A DNA stretch of 64,000 nt from assembly GCF_003351765.1 (NCBI RefSeq), contig NZ_CP031229.1, forward strand, positions 2,976,001 through 3,040,000, read 5' to 3'. Shown piece after piece: positions 51,720-60,485 of this stretch. Position 1 is the stretch's first letter; each line of letters starts with the position of its first letter. The notes beneath the pieces are model-generated. The model was not told the DNA's origin. It was given only the letters and a program-made list of their open reading frames with translations, and ran no database searches. The position numbers and the translations under genes were made by a program. This DNA comes from Ornithinimicrobium avium (GTDB taxonomy: Bacteria; Actinomycetota; Actinomycetes; Actinomycetales; Dermatophilaceae).

Positions 51720-52607
51720 CTACACCCCGAGGAACTCCCGGATGGCGGGCAGCTCGCGGCGGGCCTGGGCCAGGCCCGCCTCGTGGCTGGCGCGCAGCCG
51801 CGCCACGTCGCGCTCGCCGTTGCCGACCGGCATCACCTCCGGCACGAAGAGGTATGCCGAGCCCTCCCGCTCCAGCTCCCACAGCTCCGCGCGGGTCGCG
51901 TTGTAGCGCGCCGGGCGCTGCCGCAGCGCCTCGGCGACCGCGGGGAGACGGCGGAAGTGGCGGCGGACGTACCAGTCGGTGCGCGACGGCGTCTTGACGT
52001 AGCCCCGCGGCCGGGTCAGCACGGCGAGGAACCTGCCGTAGCCGTCGGCCCGCGCCGCGTCCAGCGGGATCCCGCCCGCCGGTCCGAGCGCCCCGTCGAC
52101 GTAGACCTCGCCGTCGATCGTCACCGGCGGCATGACCACCGGCATCGTCGAGGAGGCGCGCACCCGCACCATGAGGTCGGCCATCGAGCCGAAGTCCTGC
52201 CGGCCCCACCACACCTGCTCCCCGCGGGTGGCGTTGAACGCCCCGATCCGCACGGTGGCCGGGTCCGCCACGAACGTCGCCCAGTCGAAGGGCAGGGCGG
52301 CACCGGGCAGTCCGGTCTCCTCGTAGATGTAGTGCGCGTTGAACAGGCCCTGCCCCCGCACGAGCGTCCGCCAGTCGCCGAAGCGAGGGTCGGCCGCGAA
52401 ATCGGTGAAGCTGTGCCGCGCCCGCCAGGCGTCCCGCGAGACGTAGTTGGCGGTGTTGCTCGCCCCGGCCGAGATGCCGCCCACCCAGTCCAGGTGGAGG
52501 CCCGCCTCGAGCAGGGCGACCAGCAGCCCGGAGGTGTAGGACGCGCGCATGCCGCCGCCCTCGAAGACCAGGGCGGTGCCGGACACCGTGGAGGTCAGCT
52601 CGCTCAC
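51720..52607 (-). CDS. Patatin-like phospholipase
   Basis: A 295-residue cytoplasmic lipid acyl hydrolase with a Ser-Asp dyad. The oxyanion glycine run is VFEGGGMRASYTSGLL, the nucleophile elbow GGISAGASN (Ser about 50) and the catalytic Asp in EVYVDGALG (about 170). The length and C-terminal half match the RssA/YjjU-like bacterial patatins. Its GTG start overlaps the stop of the upstream epimerase-like gene (GTGA), so the two are co-translated. Confidence 0.88.
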   Translation of the reverse strand: MSELTSTVSGTALVFEGGGMRASYTSGLLVALLEAGLHLDWVGGISAGASNTANYVSRDAWRARHSFTDFAADPRFGDWRTLVRGQGLFNAHYIYEETGLPGAALPFDWATFVADPATVRIGAFNATRGEQVWWGRQDFGSMADLMVRVRASSTMPVVMPPVTIDGEVYVDGALGPAGGIPLDAARADGYGRFLAVLTRPRGYVKTPSRTDWYVRRHFRRLPAVAEALRQRPARYNATRAELWELEREGSAYLFVPEVMPVGNGERDVARLRASHEAGLAQARRELPAIREFLGV

Positions 52608-53626
52608 GAACCGAGGGTATGACGCCGCACCGACGGGGTGCGCCCGGGTCGGCCCACCGCCGCGAGCACCTCGCGCTCCTCGTCGTCGGTCAGCCCCGAC
52701 GGCCGCGGCCCGGTGCGTTCCTCCTCCGTCGCCAGCGCTCCGCGCAGGGTGCCCGCCAGCGGGCGGCACACCAGCCCCGCCGCTCGCGCCCGCGCCGTGT
52801 CCATCGTGGCGAAGCCGCGCAGCCCCGGCACGTCGATCCACAGCGGCATCGAGCGCGGCCCCGCCCAGGGGTTCACCCCCAGCTCCTTGAGCAGCTCAAG
52901 GGGTATGGGGCGTGCCCGGGAGCCGCTTCCGCCCACCTCCGCCGCCTCGGCCAGCACGCCGGCGAGCGTCGTCGTGGGGCCGGTCGCGTTGAAGGGTCCG
53001 TCGAGCCGCTCCTGCGCCGCTGCGACGATCCAGGCCGCCAGGTCGCGCACGTCGACGAGCGCGCACGGGAAGTCAGGGTCGTCCGGCACCGCGACCTGTC
53101 CGCCCCCGTCCACCGGGTGGGCGAACCGCCACGGCCAGTAGCCGCTGCGCGCCGACAGGTCGCCGGGACCGCCGATGAGCCCGGCGCGGACCAGCGTCGC
53201 CGAGGTGCCCGACCCTGCGAACGCCCGCTCGCACGCGACCTTGGCCGCCCCGTAGTCCTCCATGCCGGACATCAGGTCCGCCTCCAGCGGCTCCACCAGC
53301 GGCGTGCCCTCGTCGCGGTCCACCTCCGGGCCCTCCACGTAGACGTTGGCGCTCGACACGAAGACCCAGTGCGCCGTCGTCAGGTCGCGCACCGCACGGC
53401 GGGCGTGGCCGGGCTGCCTGGTGAGGTCGACGACCGCGTCCCAGGACCTTCCCGACACCGGCGCAAGCGCGTCGTCCTGGTCCCGGTCGGCGGTCACGAG
53501 CGTGACGCCGCCGGGCGCCGGCGCGGTCCCGCGGGCCAGGCAGGTGAGGTCGTGGCCACCGGCGAGCGCGGCCCGGGCGACCTCGCGCCCGAGGAAGGCT
53601 GTGCCACCCAGCAGAAGGAGCTCCAT
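52604..53626 (-). CDS. NAD-dependent epimerase/reductase (extended SDR)
   Basis: A 340-residue Rossmann protein: LLLGGTAFLGREVARAALAGG at the N-terminus is the variant glycine motif (GGTxFLG) common to reductases of this branch. The Tyr-x-x-x-Lys pair is in MEDYGAAKVACE, and FVSSANVYVE precedes it. The motif set suggests an active SDR acting on a nucleotide sugar or similar, but no substrate can be named. ATG 53626 is the family-like start. It precedes a patatin-type hydrolase with a 4-bp overlap and is divergent from kup. Confidence 0.83.
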   Translation of the reverse strand: MELLLLGGTAFLGREVARAALAGGHDLTCLARGTAPAPGGVTLVTADRDQDDALAPVSGRSWDAVVDLTRQPGHARRAVRDLTTAHWVFVSSANVYVEGPEVDRDEGTPLVEPLEADLMSGMEDYGAAKVACERAFAGSGTSATLVRAGLIGGPGDLSARSGYWPWRFAHPVDGGGQVAVPDDPDFPCALVDVRDLAAWIVAAAQERLDGPFNATGPTTTLAGVLAEAAEVGGSGSRARPIPLELLKELGVNPWAGPRSMPLWIDVPGLRGFATMDTARARAAGLVCRPLAGTLRGALATEEERTGPRPSGLTDDEEREVLAAVGRPGRTPSVRRHTLGS

Positions 53627-53706
53627 ACCCCCATCCTGCGGCGCCCCTGGCGCTCCCACCCGCTCGACCCGCCATCTCGGCCCGGAGAGGCGTAGCATCC
53701 CCGCAC

Positions 53707-55605
53707 GTGACATCCGCCGGAACGCGCCCGGCACGCTCCGTGGCGCCCCTCGTGCTGGGCGCCCTCGGCGTCGTCTTCGGCGACATCGGCACCAGCCCCC
53801 TCTACGCCCTGCAGACCGTCTTCGCCCTCGACGGCGGGATCGTGGAACCGACGTCGGAGAACGTCTACGGCGTGGTGTCGATGGTCTTCTGGTCGATCAC
53901 GCTCATCGTCTCGGCCAAGTACCTCGGCTTCATCCTGCGCGCCGACAACGAGGGCGAGGGCGGCGTGATGGCGCTCGCCCACCTGGCGCACCGCAGCGTC
54001 CGCTTCGGCGGGCGCCGGCACGCGCTCGTGCTCGTGCTGGGCGTCTTCGGCGGCTCGCTCTTCTTCGGCGACAGCCTCATCACCCCGGCGATCTCGGTGC
54101 TGTCCGCGGTCGAGGGCCTCGAGGTCGCCACACCGAGCCTCGGCCGACTCGTCGTGCCGCTCGCGGCGGCCATCATCGTCGCGCTCTTCGCGGTGCAGCG
54201 GTTCGGCACGCACCACGTCGGGCGGTTCTTCGGCCCGGTGATGGTGGTGTGGTTCCTCACCCTCGGCGTGCTCGGCCTGGTCCACGTGGTCGCCGCCCCG
54301 GCCGTCCTGGCGGCGCTGTCGCCGCACCACGCCTGGTCCTTCGTCCTGCACCGGCCCGCGATCGCCTTCGTCGCGATGGGTGCCACCGTGCTGGCGATCA
54401 CCGGGGCCGAGGCGCTCTACGCCGACATGGGGCACTTCGGGCGGGTGCCGATCGTGTGGGCGTGGTTCGCGCTGGTCTTCCCCTGCCTGACCCTCAACTA
54501 CCTCGGTCAGGCCCAGCTGGTCCTGCGGGACAGCCACGAGATCGAGAACCCGTTCTTCCACCTCGCGCCGGAGTGGGCCCGGCTGCCGCTCGTCGTCCTG
54601 GCCACGATGGCCACGATCATCGCCAGCCAGGCGGTGATCTCCGGGGCCTACTCGGTCGCGCGCCAGGCTGAGCGGCTCGGCTTCCTGCCCCGGCTCACCG
54701 TGCGGCAGACGAGCGAGCAGGAGGGCGGGCAGATCTACGTACCCAGCGTCAACTGGCTGCTGCTCGGCGGCGTGCTCGTCCTCCTGCTGACCTTCCGCGC
54801 GTCCGAGCGGCTGGCCACGGCCTACGGGCTGGCGGTCACCATGGACCTGATGCTCACGACCACGCTCTTCTGCGTGTATGCGGTGGCCGCCCTGCGCTGG
54901 CGCTGGCCCCAGGTGGCGGCGTTCGCGCTCGTCTTCGGCACCCTGGAGGTGGGGTTCTTCTCCGCCAACATCGCCAAGGTGCTGCACGGCGGCTGGCTGC
55001 CGCTGACCGTCGCGGTGAGCGTGGCGACGGTGATGACGACCTGGGCGCGCGGCCGCGAGCTGGTCACCGCGCGGCGGGAGAAGCTCGAGGGGCCGCTCGG
55101 GCCGTTCCTGGACGAGGTGCACGGCAACGCCAAGATCCTGCGGGTCCCGGGCACGGCGGTCTTCCTGCACCCCAACAAGGCCACCACCCCGCTCGCGCTG
55201 CGGGAGAACGTGCACTTCAACCACGTCATCCACGACGACGTCGTCATCGTCACGATGGAGACGGTCAACGTCCCGCACGTCCCGGAGGACGAACGCGTCG
55301 TGGTCGACGACCTCGGCGACCCCTACGACCACATCACGCACGTCACCGCGCGCTTCGGCTTCTCCGACCACCCGGACATCCCGGTCGCCCTGGCGCTCGC
55401 GCGCGACGAGGGGGTGGACGTCGACCTGCGCGACGTCACCTGGTTCCTGTCCAGGATCACCGTCCACCGCAGCGACCGGCCCGGGATGGGCCGGTCGCGC
55501 AAGTGGCTCTTCGAGGTGCTGGCCCGCAACGCCGCCGACCCGACCTCCTACTTCCGGCTGCCGATCGGGCAGACGGTCGTGCTGGGGGCGCGGATCAACT
55601 TCTGA
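53707..55605 (+). CDS. kup: Kup-type potassium uptake transporter
   Basis: A 632-residue integral membrane K+ importer of the KUP/HAK/KT family, probably a K+/H+ symporter. Signature GVVFGDIGTSPLYALQTVF lies at the N-terminus. About 12 membrane segments span residues 15-455, with GGVMALAHL and GDSLITPAISVLSAVEGLE as further family motifs. A C-terminal cytoplasmic domain of about 170 residues follows. GTG at 53707 lies 8 nt after TAGCAT, so the mRNA is probably leaderless. Confidence 0.95.
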   Translation: MTSAGTRPARSVAPLVLGALGVVFGDIGTSPLYALQTVFALDGGIVEPTSENVYGVVSMVFWSITLIVSAKYLGFILRADNEGEGGVMALAHLAHRSVRFGGRRHALVLVLGVFGGSLFFGDSLITPAISVLSAVEGLEVATPSLGRLVVPLAAAIIVALFAVQRFGTHHVGRFFGPVMVVWFLTLGVLGLVHVVAAPAVLAALSPHHAWSFVLHRPAIAFVAMGATVLAITGAEALYADMGHFGRVPIVWAWFALVFPCLTLNYLGQAQLVLRDSHEIENPFFHLAPEWARLPLVVLATMATIIASQAVISGAYSVARQAERLGFLPRLTVRQTSEQEGGQIYVPSVNWLLLGGVLVLLLTFRASERLATAYGLAVTMDLMLTTTLFCVYAVAALRWRWPQVAAFALVFGTLEVGFFSANIAKVLHGGWLPLTVAVSVATVMTTWARGRELVTARREKLEGPLGPFLDEVHGNAKILRVPGTAVFLHPNKATTPLALRENVHFNHVIHDDVVIVTMETVNVPHVPEDERVVVDDLGDPYDHITHVTARFGFSDHPDIPVALALARDEGVDVDLRDVTWFLSRITVHRSDRPGMGRSRKWLFEVLARNAADPTSYFRLPIGQTVVLGARINF

Positions 55606-55620
55606 GGCGGGCCTCGCACG

Positions 55621-56238
55621 TCACCAGCGGTGGGCGACGTCGATGACCAGCCGGGCGCCGTCGCCGGGGCCGTCGAGCACGAAGACCCGGAAGGGCAGCC
55701 GGGCACGGACACCGAGGCCCACGGTCGTCTGCCCCTCGACGCTGCCGGCCCACGCCACCTGGCGGAAGGTCGACCAGCCGGCGACGTCGACCAGGTGTGC
55801 GCGGTCCGCGGGCCGGTAGGTGGCGCGGCCCTGCGCGTCGTAGGCCGGCGCCCGCAGCACGATCCGCAGCTGGGCCGGCCCGGCGAGCGGGACGCCCTTC
55901 CCGCTGCCCTCGGTCCGCACGACGTCGACGTAGCGCACGTCGTAGCTCAGCCCTCCCGGCACGTCGTCGACGTCGAGGACCAGCCGGTCGTAGCAGTCGT
56001 GCTGCCCGGCCCGCACGTCCTCGAGCGTGCCGGTCGTGTGCGAGACCGCGTTCTTCTTGGCCAGCGATCCCCACGAGATCCCGCAGTAGGGACCCGGCGC
56101 GGCCGGCACGACGGTCACCGGCGCGGCCGGCGCGACGGTGCCGGCGCCCGCCGAGACGGGGGCCGCGAGCGCGGTCGCGAGCAGGCCGGCGGCGGCCAGG
56201 CCGGTGAGGCGGTGGCGGAGGAGGTGTCGAGCGTCCAT
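55621..56238 (-). CDS. Exported AMIN-like domain protein
   Basis: A 205-residue secreted protein. A classic signal peptide (LTGLAAAGLLATALAAPVSAGA) ends near residue 30. The mature domain contains CYDRLVLDVDD, SYDVRYVDVVRTEGSGKG, LRIVLRAPAYDAQG and a closing RLVIDVAHRW. That is the pattern of the AMIN-like domain of actinobacterial (lipo)proteins, thought to bind peptidoglycan. There are two Cys (PYCGISW, HDCYDR) that can pair. AAGGGG lies 8 nt before the ATG. It is convergent with kup, 15 bp apart. Exact role unknown. Confidence 0.82.
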   Translation of the reverse strand: MDARHLLRHRLTGLAAAGLLATALAAPVSAGAGTVAPAAPVTVVPAAPGPYCGISWGSLAKKNAVSHTTGTLEDVRAGQHDCYDRLVLDVDDVPGGLSYDVRYVDVVRTEGSGKGVPLAGPAQLRIVLRAPAYDAQGRATYRPADRAHLVDVAGWSTFRQVAWAGSVEGQTTVGLGVRARLPFRVFVLDGPGDGARLVIDVAHRW

Positions 56239-56359
56239 GGTGTCGTCCCCTTGGTTCGTGGACGGGTGTCCCCCGCCCGGGTATGACGTGAAAGGTCGCG
56301 TCATACCCCTCTAGTCGCACGGGAGGGCCGCAGGGTTCAGTGGTTCGACAGATCGCGCT

Positions 56360-56381
56360 ATCATCGCCAGATGGCGATGAT
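56360..56381. promoter_or_regulatory. Inverted repeat over the start codon of the ArsR-type gene
   Basis: ATCATCGCC-AGAT-GGCGATGAT is a perfect 9-bp dyad that covers the first codons (ATG at 56371). ArsR-family proteins bind such dyads, so autorepression is likely. The alternative is chance within the repeated ATG run MAMM. Confidence 0.58.
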
Positions 56382-56763
56382 GACGACGGAGACCAACGGC
56401 CGGGAGGCGCCCCGGCCCCTCGACGAGGCGGCGGCGGCCACGGCGGCGGCCTGCCTCTTCCGCGGCATGGCCGACCCCTCCCGGATGGCGATCCTGCAGC
56501 ACCTGCTGCTCGGCGAGCACCGCGTCGTCGACCTGACCGCCCACCTCGGCCTGGCCCAGTCGACGGTGTCCAAACACCTCGCCTGCCTGCGCGGCTGCGG
56601 CCTGGTCACCTCCCGACCGGTGGGCCGCTCCTCGCTGTATGCCGTCGCGCACCCCGAGGCGGTCACCCGCGTCCTCGCGGCGGCCGAGGGGCTGCTGGCC
56701 GCGACCGGCGACGCGGTCGTGCTCTGCCCGAGCTCGGGCGCGGCTGCGGAGCGGACCGGATGA
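56371..56763 (+). CDS. ArsR-family metal sensor, CmtR-like
   Basis: A 130-residue winged-helix repressor. The recognition helix is LGLAQSTVSKHLACLRGCGLV; two Cys in C-x3-C spacing (CLRGC) match the CmtR Cd(II)/Pb(II) site, and a third Cys near the C-terminus (VVLCPSS) can complete it. Metal binding would release DNA. Its stop overlaps the ATG of a transporter gene that itself overlaps a CDF efflux gene, so it controls its own detoxification operon. A dyad at the start codon is a candidate operator. Cd/Pb specificity is inferred from the Cys pattern. Confidence 0.87.
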   Translation: MAMMTTETNGREAPRPLDEAAAATAAACLFRGMADPSRMAILQHLLLGEHRVVDLTAHLGLAQSTVSKHLACLRGCGLVTSRPVGRSSLYAVAHPEAVTRVLAAAEGLLAATGDAVVLCPSSGAAAERTG

Positions 56764-57473
56764 CCGCGGTCCGGCCCCTCGCAGCGGTCGCCACCGACGC
56801 GGCACGGCGGCGCACCCTCGGCCGGCGGGCCCGCCTCCTCGCCGGCGCATCGGTCGCCTACAACGTCGTCGAGGCCGTCGTCGCGCTCGCCGCGGGAGTG
56901 GTCGCCGGCTCGGTCGCCCTGGTCGGTTTCGGCCTCGACTCGGCCATCGAGGTGAGCAGCGGCCTGGTCGTGCTGTGGCAGTTCGCCCACCGCCTGCCCG
57001 AGTCGCGGGAGCAGCTGGCGCTGCGGCTGATGGCCTTCTCCTTCTTCGCGCTCGCCACCTACGTCGGCGCGAGCTCGCTCCTCGCGCTCGTCGCCGGCCA
57101 CGAGCCCGACCACTCGCCCGTCGGCGTCGGGCTGGCCATCGCCTCGTTGCTCGTCATGCCGTTCCTGTCGTGGGCGCAGCGCCGCACCGGGCGTGAGCTC
57201 GGCTCCAACGCCGTCGTCGCGGACTCGACCCAGACCCTCCTGTGCACCTACCTGTCCGCGGTGCTCCTCGGCGGGCTCCTGCTCAACGCGCTGCTCGGCT
57301 GGTCGTGGGCCGACCCGGCGGCAGGCCTGGTCATCGCCGCGATCGCCGCCCGTGAGGGCGTCCTGGCCTGGCGCGGCGAGGGCTGCTGCGCGCCGGGGTC
57401 TGCGATGCCTGCCGGCGGCGGCGCGCCCGATGGCACGGCGTGCTCGGGCGCCTGCTGCGCCGGCGCGCGATGA
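56760..57473 (+). CDS. CDF-like cation transporter with Cys-rich tail
   Basis: A 237-residue membrane protein with about six helices. GFGLDSAIEVSSGLVVLWQ supplies the D-x3-E type metal site of a subgroup of cation-diffusion-facilitator-like proteins, and AVVADSTQTLLCTYLSAVL the second site. There is no C-terminal cytoplasmic CDF domain. It ends instead in a short tail with GEGCCAPG and CSGACCAGAR, which could bind soft metal ions. It is translationally coupled to the CmtR-like repressor and to the next CDF gene (ATGA at both ends), supporting heavy-metal export. Confidence 0.82.
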   Translation: MTAVRPLAAVATDAARRRTLGRRARLLAGASVAYNVVEAVVALAAGVVAGSVALVGFGLDSAIEVSSGLVVLWQFAHRLPESREQLALRLMAFSFFALATYVGASSLLALVAGHEPDHSPVGVGLAIASLLVMPFLSWAQRRTGRELGSNAVVADSTQTLLCTYLSAVLLGGLLLNALLGWSWADPAAGLVIAAIAAREGVLAWRGEGCCAPGSAMPAGGGAPDGTACSGACCAGAR

Positions 57474-58366
57474 GCCACTCCCACGGCAGCACCCACCTGG
57501 GCGGTCGGCACCGCTGGCGGCTGGCGGTGGCCCTCGTGCTCGTCGCAAGCTTCTTCGGCGTCGAGCTGGCAGCGGGGCTCTGGTCCGGGTCGCTGGCGCT
57601 GCTCTCCGACGCGGGACACATGGCCGCCGACGTCGTCGCGCTCGGCGCCGCGCTCGCCGCCACCCGCATCGCGACGCGGCCGGACACGACCGGCCGGCGC
57701 ACCTACGGGTCCTACCGGGCCGAGGTCTTCGCCTCCGGCCTGACCGTCCTGCTCATGCTGGGGGCCGCGGCCTACGTCGGGACCGAGGCCGCCCGCCGCC
57801 TCGGGCAGGAGCCGGAGGTCGCCAGCGGCCCGATGATGGTGGTCGGCGGCATCGGCCTGGTCGTCAACCTCGTCGCGCTGCTGCTCCTGCGCGGCGGCGC
57901 GACGGAGAGCATCAACGTCAAGGGTGCCTACCTCGAGGTGGTCGCGGACACCGTCGGCTCGGTCGGCGTGATCGTCGCCGGCGTCCTGGTCGCGCGCACC
58001 GGTCAGGGCTGGTGGGACACGGTCGTGGCCCTCGCCATCGCGGTCTTCGTCCTGGTGCGCGCCCTGCTCCTGGCGCGCGAGGTGCTGGCCGTGCTGGGCC
58101 AGCACGCCCCGCACGGGCTGGACCCGGCCGACGTCGAGGCACGGCTCCGGGAGGTGCCGGGGGTGCGCGACGTCCACGACCTGCACCTGTGGGCGCTCAC
58201 CTCCGGGATGCACGTCGCCACCGCGCACCTCGTCGCCGCGCCCGGCACGTCGAGCCAGGCGGTGCTCGAGGACGCGCGGCAGGTCATGCAGCGACGCTTC
58301 GACATCGAGCACGCCACCCTCCAGGTCGAGGCCGACGCCACCCGCTGCCACGAGATGTCCTGGTAG
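57470..58366 (+). CDS. Cation diffusion facilitator (CzcD-type efflux)
   Basis: A 298-residue CDF transporter that exports Zn, Cd or similar ions against protons. The N-terminus is His-rich (MSHSHGSTHLGGRH). Helix 2 has LLSDAGHMAADVVAL (D-x2-H-x3-D type site) and helix 5 EVVADTVGSVGVI. There are six membrane helices, and a C-terminal cytoplasmic domain (about 210-298) has DVHDLHLWALTSGMHVATAHL, typical of CzcD. The ATG overlaps the preceding stop. It is the third gene of the CmtR-like operon. Confidence 0.92.
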   Translation: MSHSHGSTHLGGRHRWRLAVALVLVASFFGVELAAGLWSGSLALLSDAGHMAADVVALGAALAATRIATRPDTTGRRTYGSYRAEVFASGLTVLLMLGAAAYVGTEAARRLGQEPEVASGPMMVVGGIGLVVNLVALLLLRGGATESINVKGAYLEVVADTVGSVGVIVAGVLVARTGQGWWDTVVALAIAVFVLVRALLLAREVLAVLGQHAPHGLDPADVEARLREVPGVRDVHDLHLWALTSGMHVATAHLVAAPGTSSQAVLEDARQVMQRRFDIEHATLQVEADATRCHEMSW

Positions 58367-58404
58367 GGGCCGGCCGCTCGCCCCCGGGCGACCACCGCCG
58401 GGCT

Positions 58405-58964
58405 AGCCCCGGGATAACGCCGGCTTCAAGACGGCGACCAGCGAAGAGCAGCCGGACGCTGTGCCGATGATGGTCCGTTCCACGTGGTCTGCCTGAGCGG
58501 GGAGGCCCTGGACGAGTGCCGGCACCGGGTGCAGCAGGAGCTGCACGGTCATCGTGGCCGCAAGGGTGACCCGCTCTACACGGCGCGCCGGACGCTGCAC
58601 ACCGGCGCCGACCTGCTCACCGAACGTCAGCACGAGCGCCTCGAGTCGCTCTTCGCCGGCGAGGAGCACATCCAGGTCGAGTGCACCTGGGGCATCTACC
58701 AGCGCATGATCGCCGCCTACCGCCACCCCGACCGGGCTGCTGGCCCGCGTCGAGATGAGCTCCGTGATCGAGGCCCTGGCCGACGGCGTGCCCAAGGCGC
58801 TGGTCGAGCTGCGCAAGCTCGGCCGCACCCTGGCCAGACGCGTCTGCGACGTCCTGGCCTACTTCGACCGACCGCGCACCAGCAATGGACCCACAGAAGC
58901 GATCAATGGTCGCCTTGAGCACCTGCGTGGCCTGGCCCTGGGTTTCCGGAACCTGACCCACTAC
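58405..58964 (+). pseudogene. ISL3-family transposase remnant
   Basis: The 3' two-thirds of an ISL3-type transposase in at least three frames: AGFKTATSEEQPDAVPM, then (shift at about 58470) PFHVVCLSGEALDECRHRVQ and RRTLHTGADLL... TWGIYQRMIAAYR, then (shift at about 58737) VLAYFDRPRTSNGPTEAING and RGLALGFRNLTHYIA. The 5' end and inverted repeat are missing, and the gene stops at THYIA (about 58964) where the 28-bp palindrome begins. It is inactive. Confidence 0.85.
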
Positions 58965-58965
58965 A

Positions 58966-58993
58966 TCGCTTATGCGGAATTCCGCATAAGCGA
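58966..58993. repeat. Perfect 28-bp palindrome at element boundary
   Basis: TCGCTTATGCGGAA followed at once by its exact reverse complement, centre GAATTC. It begins exactly where similarity of the ISL3 transposase stops, so it probably marks the left end of the recombinase element that follows. Confidence 0.85.
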
Positions 58994-59011
58994 TGGTATG
59001 TCGACCTCGGG

Positions 59012-59079
59012 GTTATGTTGACCGGCATCGTGAGTGGCGTGGTCGGGCGGAGGCCAGCGCCTGAGCCGGTCAACATAAC
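59012..59079. repeat. Inverted repeat upstream of the recombinase
   Basis: Arms GTTATGTTGACCGGC (59012-59026) and GCCGGTCAACATAAC (59065-59079) are perfect 15-bp inverted repeats 38 bp apart. They are less GC-rich than the surroundings and look like tyrosine-recombinase binding arms. Confidence 0.75.
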
Positions 59080-59159
59080 GATGGGTGCTTGCGTCGGGGT
59101 TCGCTTGATCTGACCTGGCGGTCACTGGGATCGCCTGGCTTCGGGTCAGGAGGACAGAG

Positions 59160-60485
59160 ATGGTGATTCATCGCGATCAGCGCCGCGCCGACGTCCGAGA
59201 CGTGCTGGACGAGTTCGAGAAGTGGCTGCTGCGGGAGCGGTCCGCACAGAAGCGCACTGGGGCGGCGTATACCGCTCGTGTCGCGGGGTTCGTGGAGTGG
59301 CTGCCCGCGCCGGTCGATCAGTCGTTGCGGAGGTTGACCGCAGCGACGTTGACAGAGTGGGTGAATCTGGAAGCGGCGCGCGGATGGAAGGCGTCGACGC
59401 TAGGCAAGCAGCTGGTGATGCTGCGCTCGTTCTTGCAATACTGCCACCGGTCGGCACGGACCTCACAGGACTTCTCTGGGGTAGTGCCTCACGCGGCGGC
59501 ATGGCGGCTCTCATCGATCCCTGAACCCGTTCCCGCCGGGACGGTCGAGGCGCTGTTCGACACGCTCGATCTGCGTTCGTCGAAAGGCCTTCGCGACCGC
59601 GCGATCTTGCTGCTGTTGACCGGGCTGGGGCTGCGTGCCTGCGAGATCGCCGGCCTGCGGCTGGATGACGTCGGCTGGCGCACCGGAAGCCTGCGCGTTC
59701 GCGGCAAGGGCGACCGCATCGATGAACTGCCACTTCCTGACGATGTCGGACAGGCCTTGAAGGAGTACGTTCTTTACGGCCGTGGCGGCAGGGTTCAGGG
59801 CGAGGAAGTGTTCTGGACCGGCGGACGCCCTTACGGGGCTCATCGTCCTCGCCCGCTGATCTTCACCGGCGAGCAGATCGACACGCTGTTGGCCGCGGCG
59901 GGCAGGCTGATCCCAGAGGTTCGTGCAGCGTCCTGGCAGACGCTTCTGGGGCTGCTGACTGCGACCGGGATGCGGATCAGCGAGGCCCGTAACCTCGATC
60001 ACGACGACCTCACCCTGGACGAGTCCGGTGACGGCAGCGATTGGGCACGAGTCACGGACACGAAGTTCGGCAAGTCCCGCCTCGTGCCGCTGCACGCAAC
60101 GACGATGGCCGCCATCCGCAGGTACCAGCGGCTGCGTGATCGGACGTTCCCTGTCCCGAAGACGACAGCGGTGCTCGTCGCCCGGCGCGGCACCCGGATC
60201 GCTCGCTCGACCGCAGGCAACACCTTCCGAGAGATACGAGAGATGGCCGACCTGGCTGGCGGTTCGACCGGACCGGCCGCCAAGTTGCATGACTTCCGAC
60301 CCTCGTTCGCGACGAATACCCTGATCGGCCACATCCGTGCCGGCGGCGACGTCGATCAGATGATGCCAGTGCTGTCGGCGTTCCTCGGACACGTCGGCCC
60401 GGAAGCGACCTACTGGTATCTGTCGAACACCCCTGAGCTCGCAGCCGCTCTCGCCGAACGCATCCAAGCGAGCGGGGGCCGATGA
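59160..60485 (+). CDS. Chimeric tyrosine recombinase (RIT-type)
   Basis: A 441-residue integrase that appears fused from two. Residues 1-220 are an N-terminal core-binding domain plus the start of a catalytic domain (LTGLGLRACEIAGLRLDDV, RVRGKGDRIDELPLP). From about 225 (PRPLIFTGEQIDTLLAAA) a second, complete catalytic domain begins. It has Arg in TATGMRISEAR, Lys in TKFGKSRLVPLH, HxxR as LHDFRPSFA, GH in LSAFLGHVGP and Tyr in ATYWYL. The second half resembles the middle member of recombinase-in-trio elements, the first the leading member. Its stop overlaps a fragment of a third recombinase. All catalytic residues remain, so it could be active. Confidence 0.82.
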   Translation: MVIHRDQRRADVRDVLDEFEKWLLRERSAQKRTGAAYTARVAGFVEWLPAPVDQSLRRLTAATLTEWVNLEAARGWKASTLGKQLVMLRSFLQYCHRSARTSQDFSGVVPHAAAWRLSSIPEPVPAGTVEALFDTLDLRSSKGLRDRAILLLLTGLGLRACEIAGLRLDDVGWRTGSLRVRGKGDRIDELPLPDDVGQALKEYVLYGRGGRVQGEEVFWTGGRPYGAHRPRPLIFTGEQIDTLLAAAGRLIPEVRAASWQTLLGLLTATGMRISEARNLDHDDLTLDESGDGSDWARVTDTKFGKSRLVPLHATTMAAIRRYQRLRDRTFPVPKTTAVLVARRGTRIARSTAGNTFREIREMADLAGGSTGPAAKLHDFRPSFATNTLIGHIRAGGDVDQMMPVLSAFLGHVGPEATYWYLSNTPELAAALAERIQASGGR

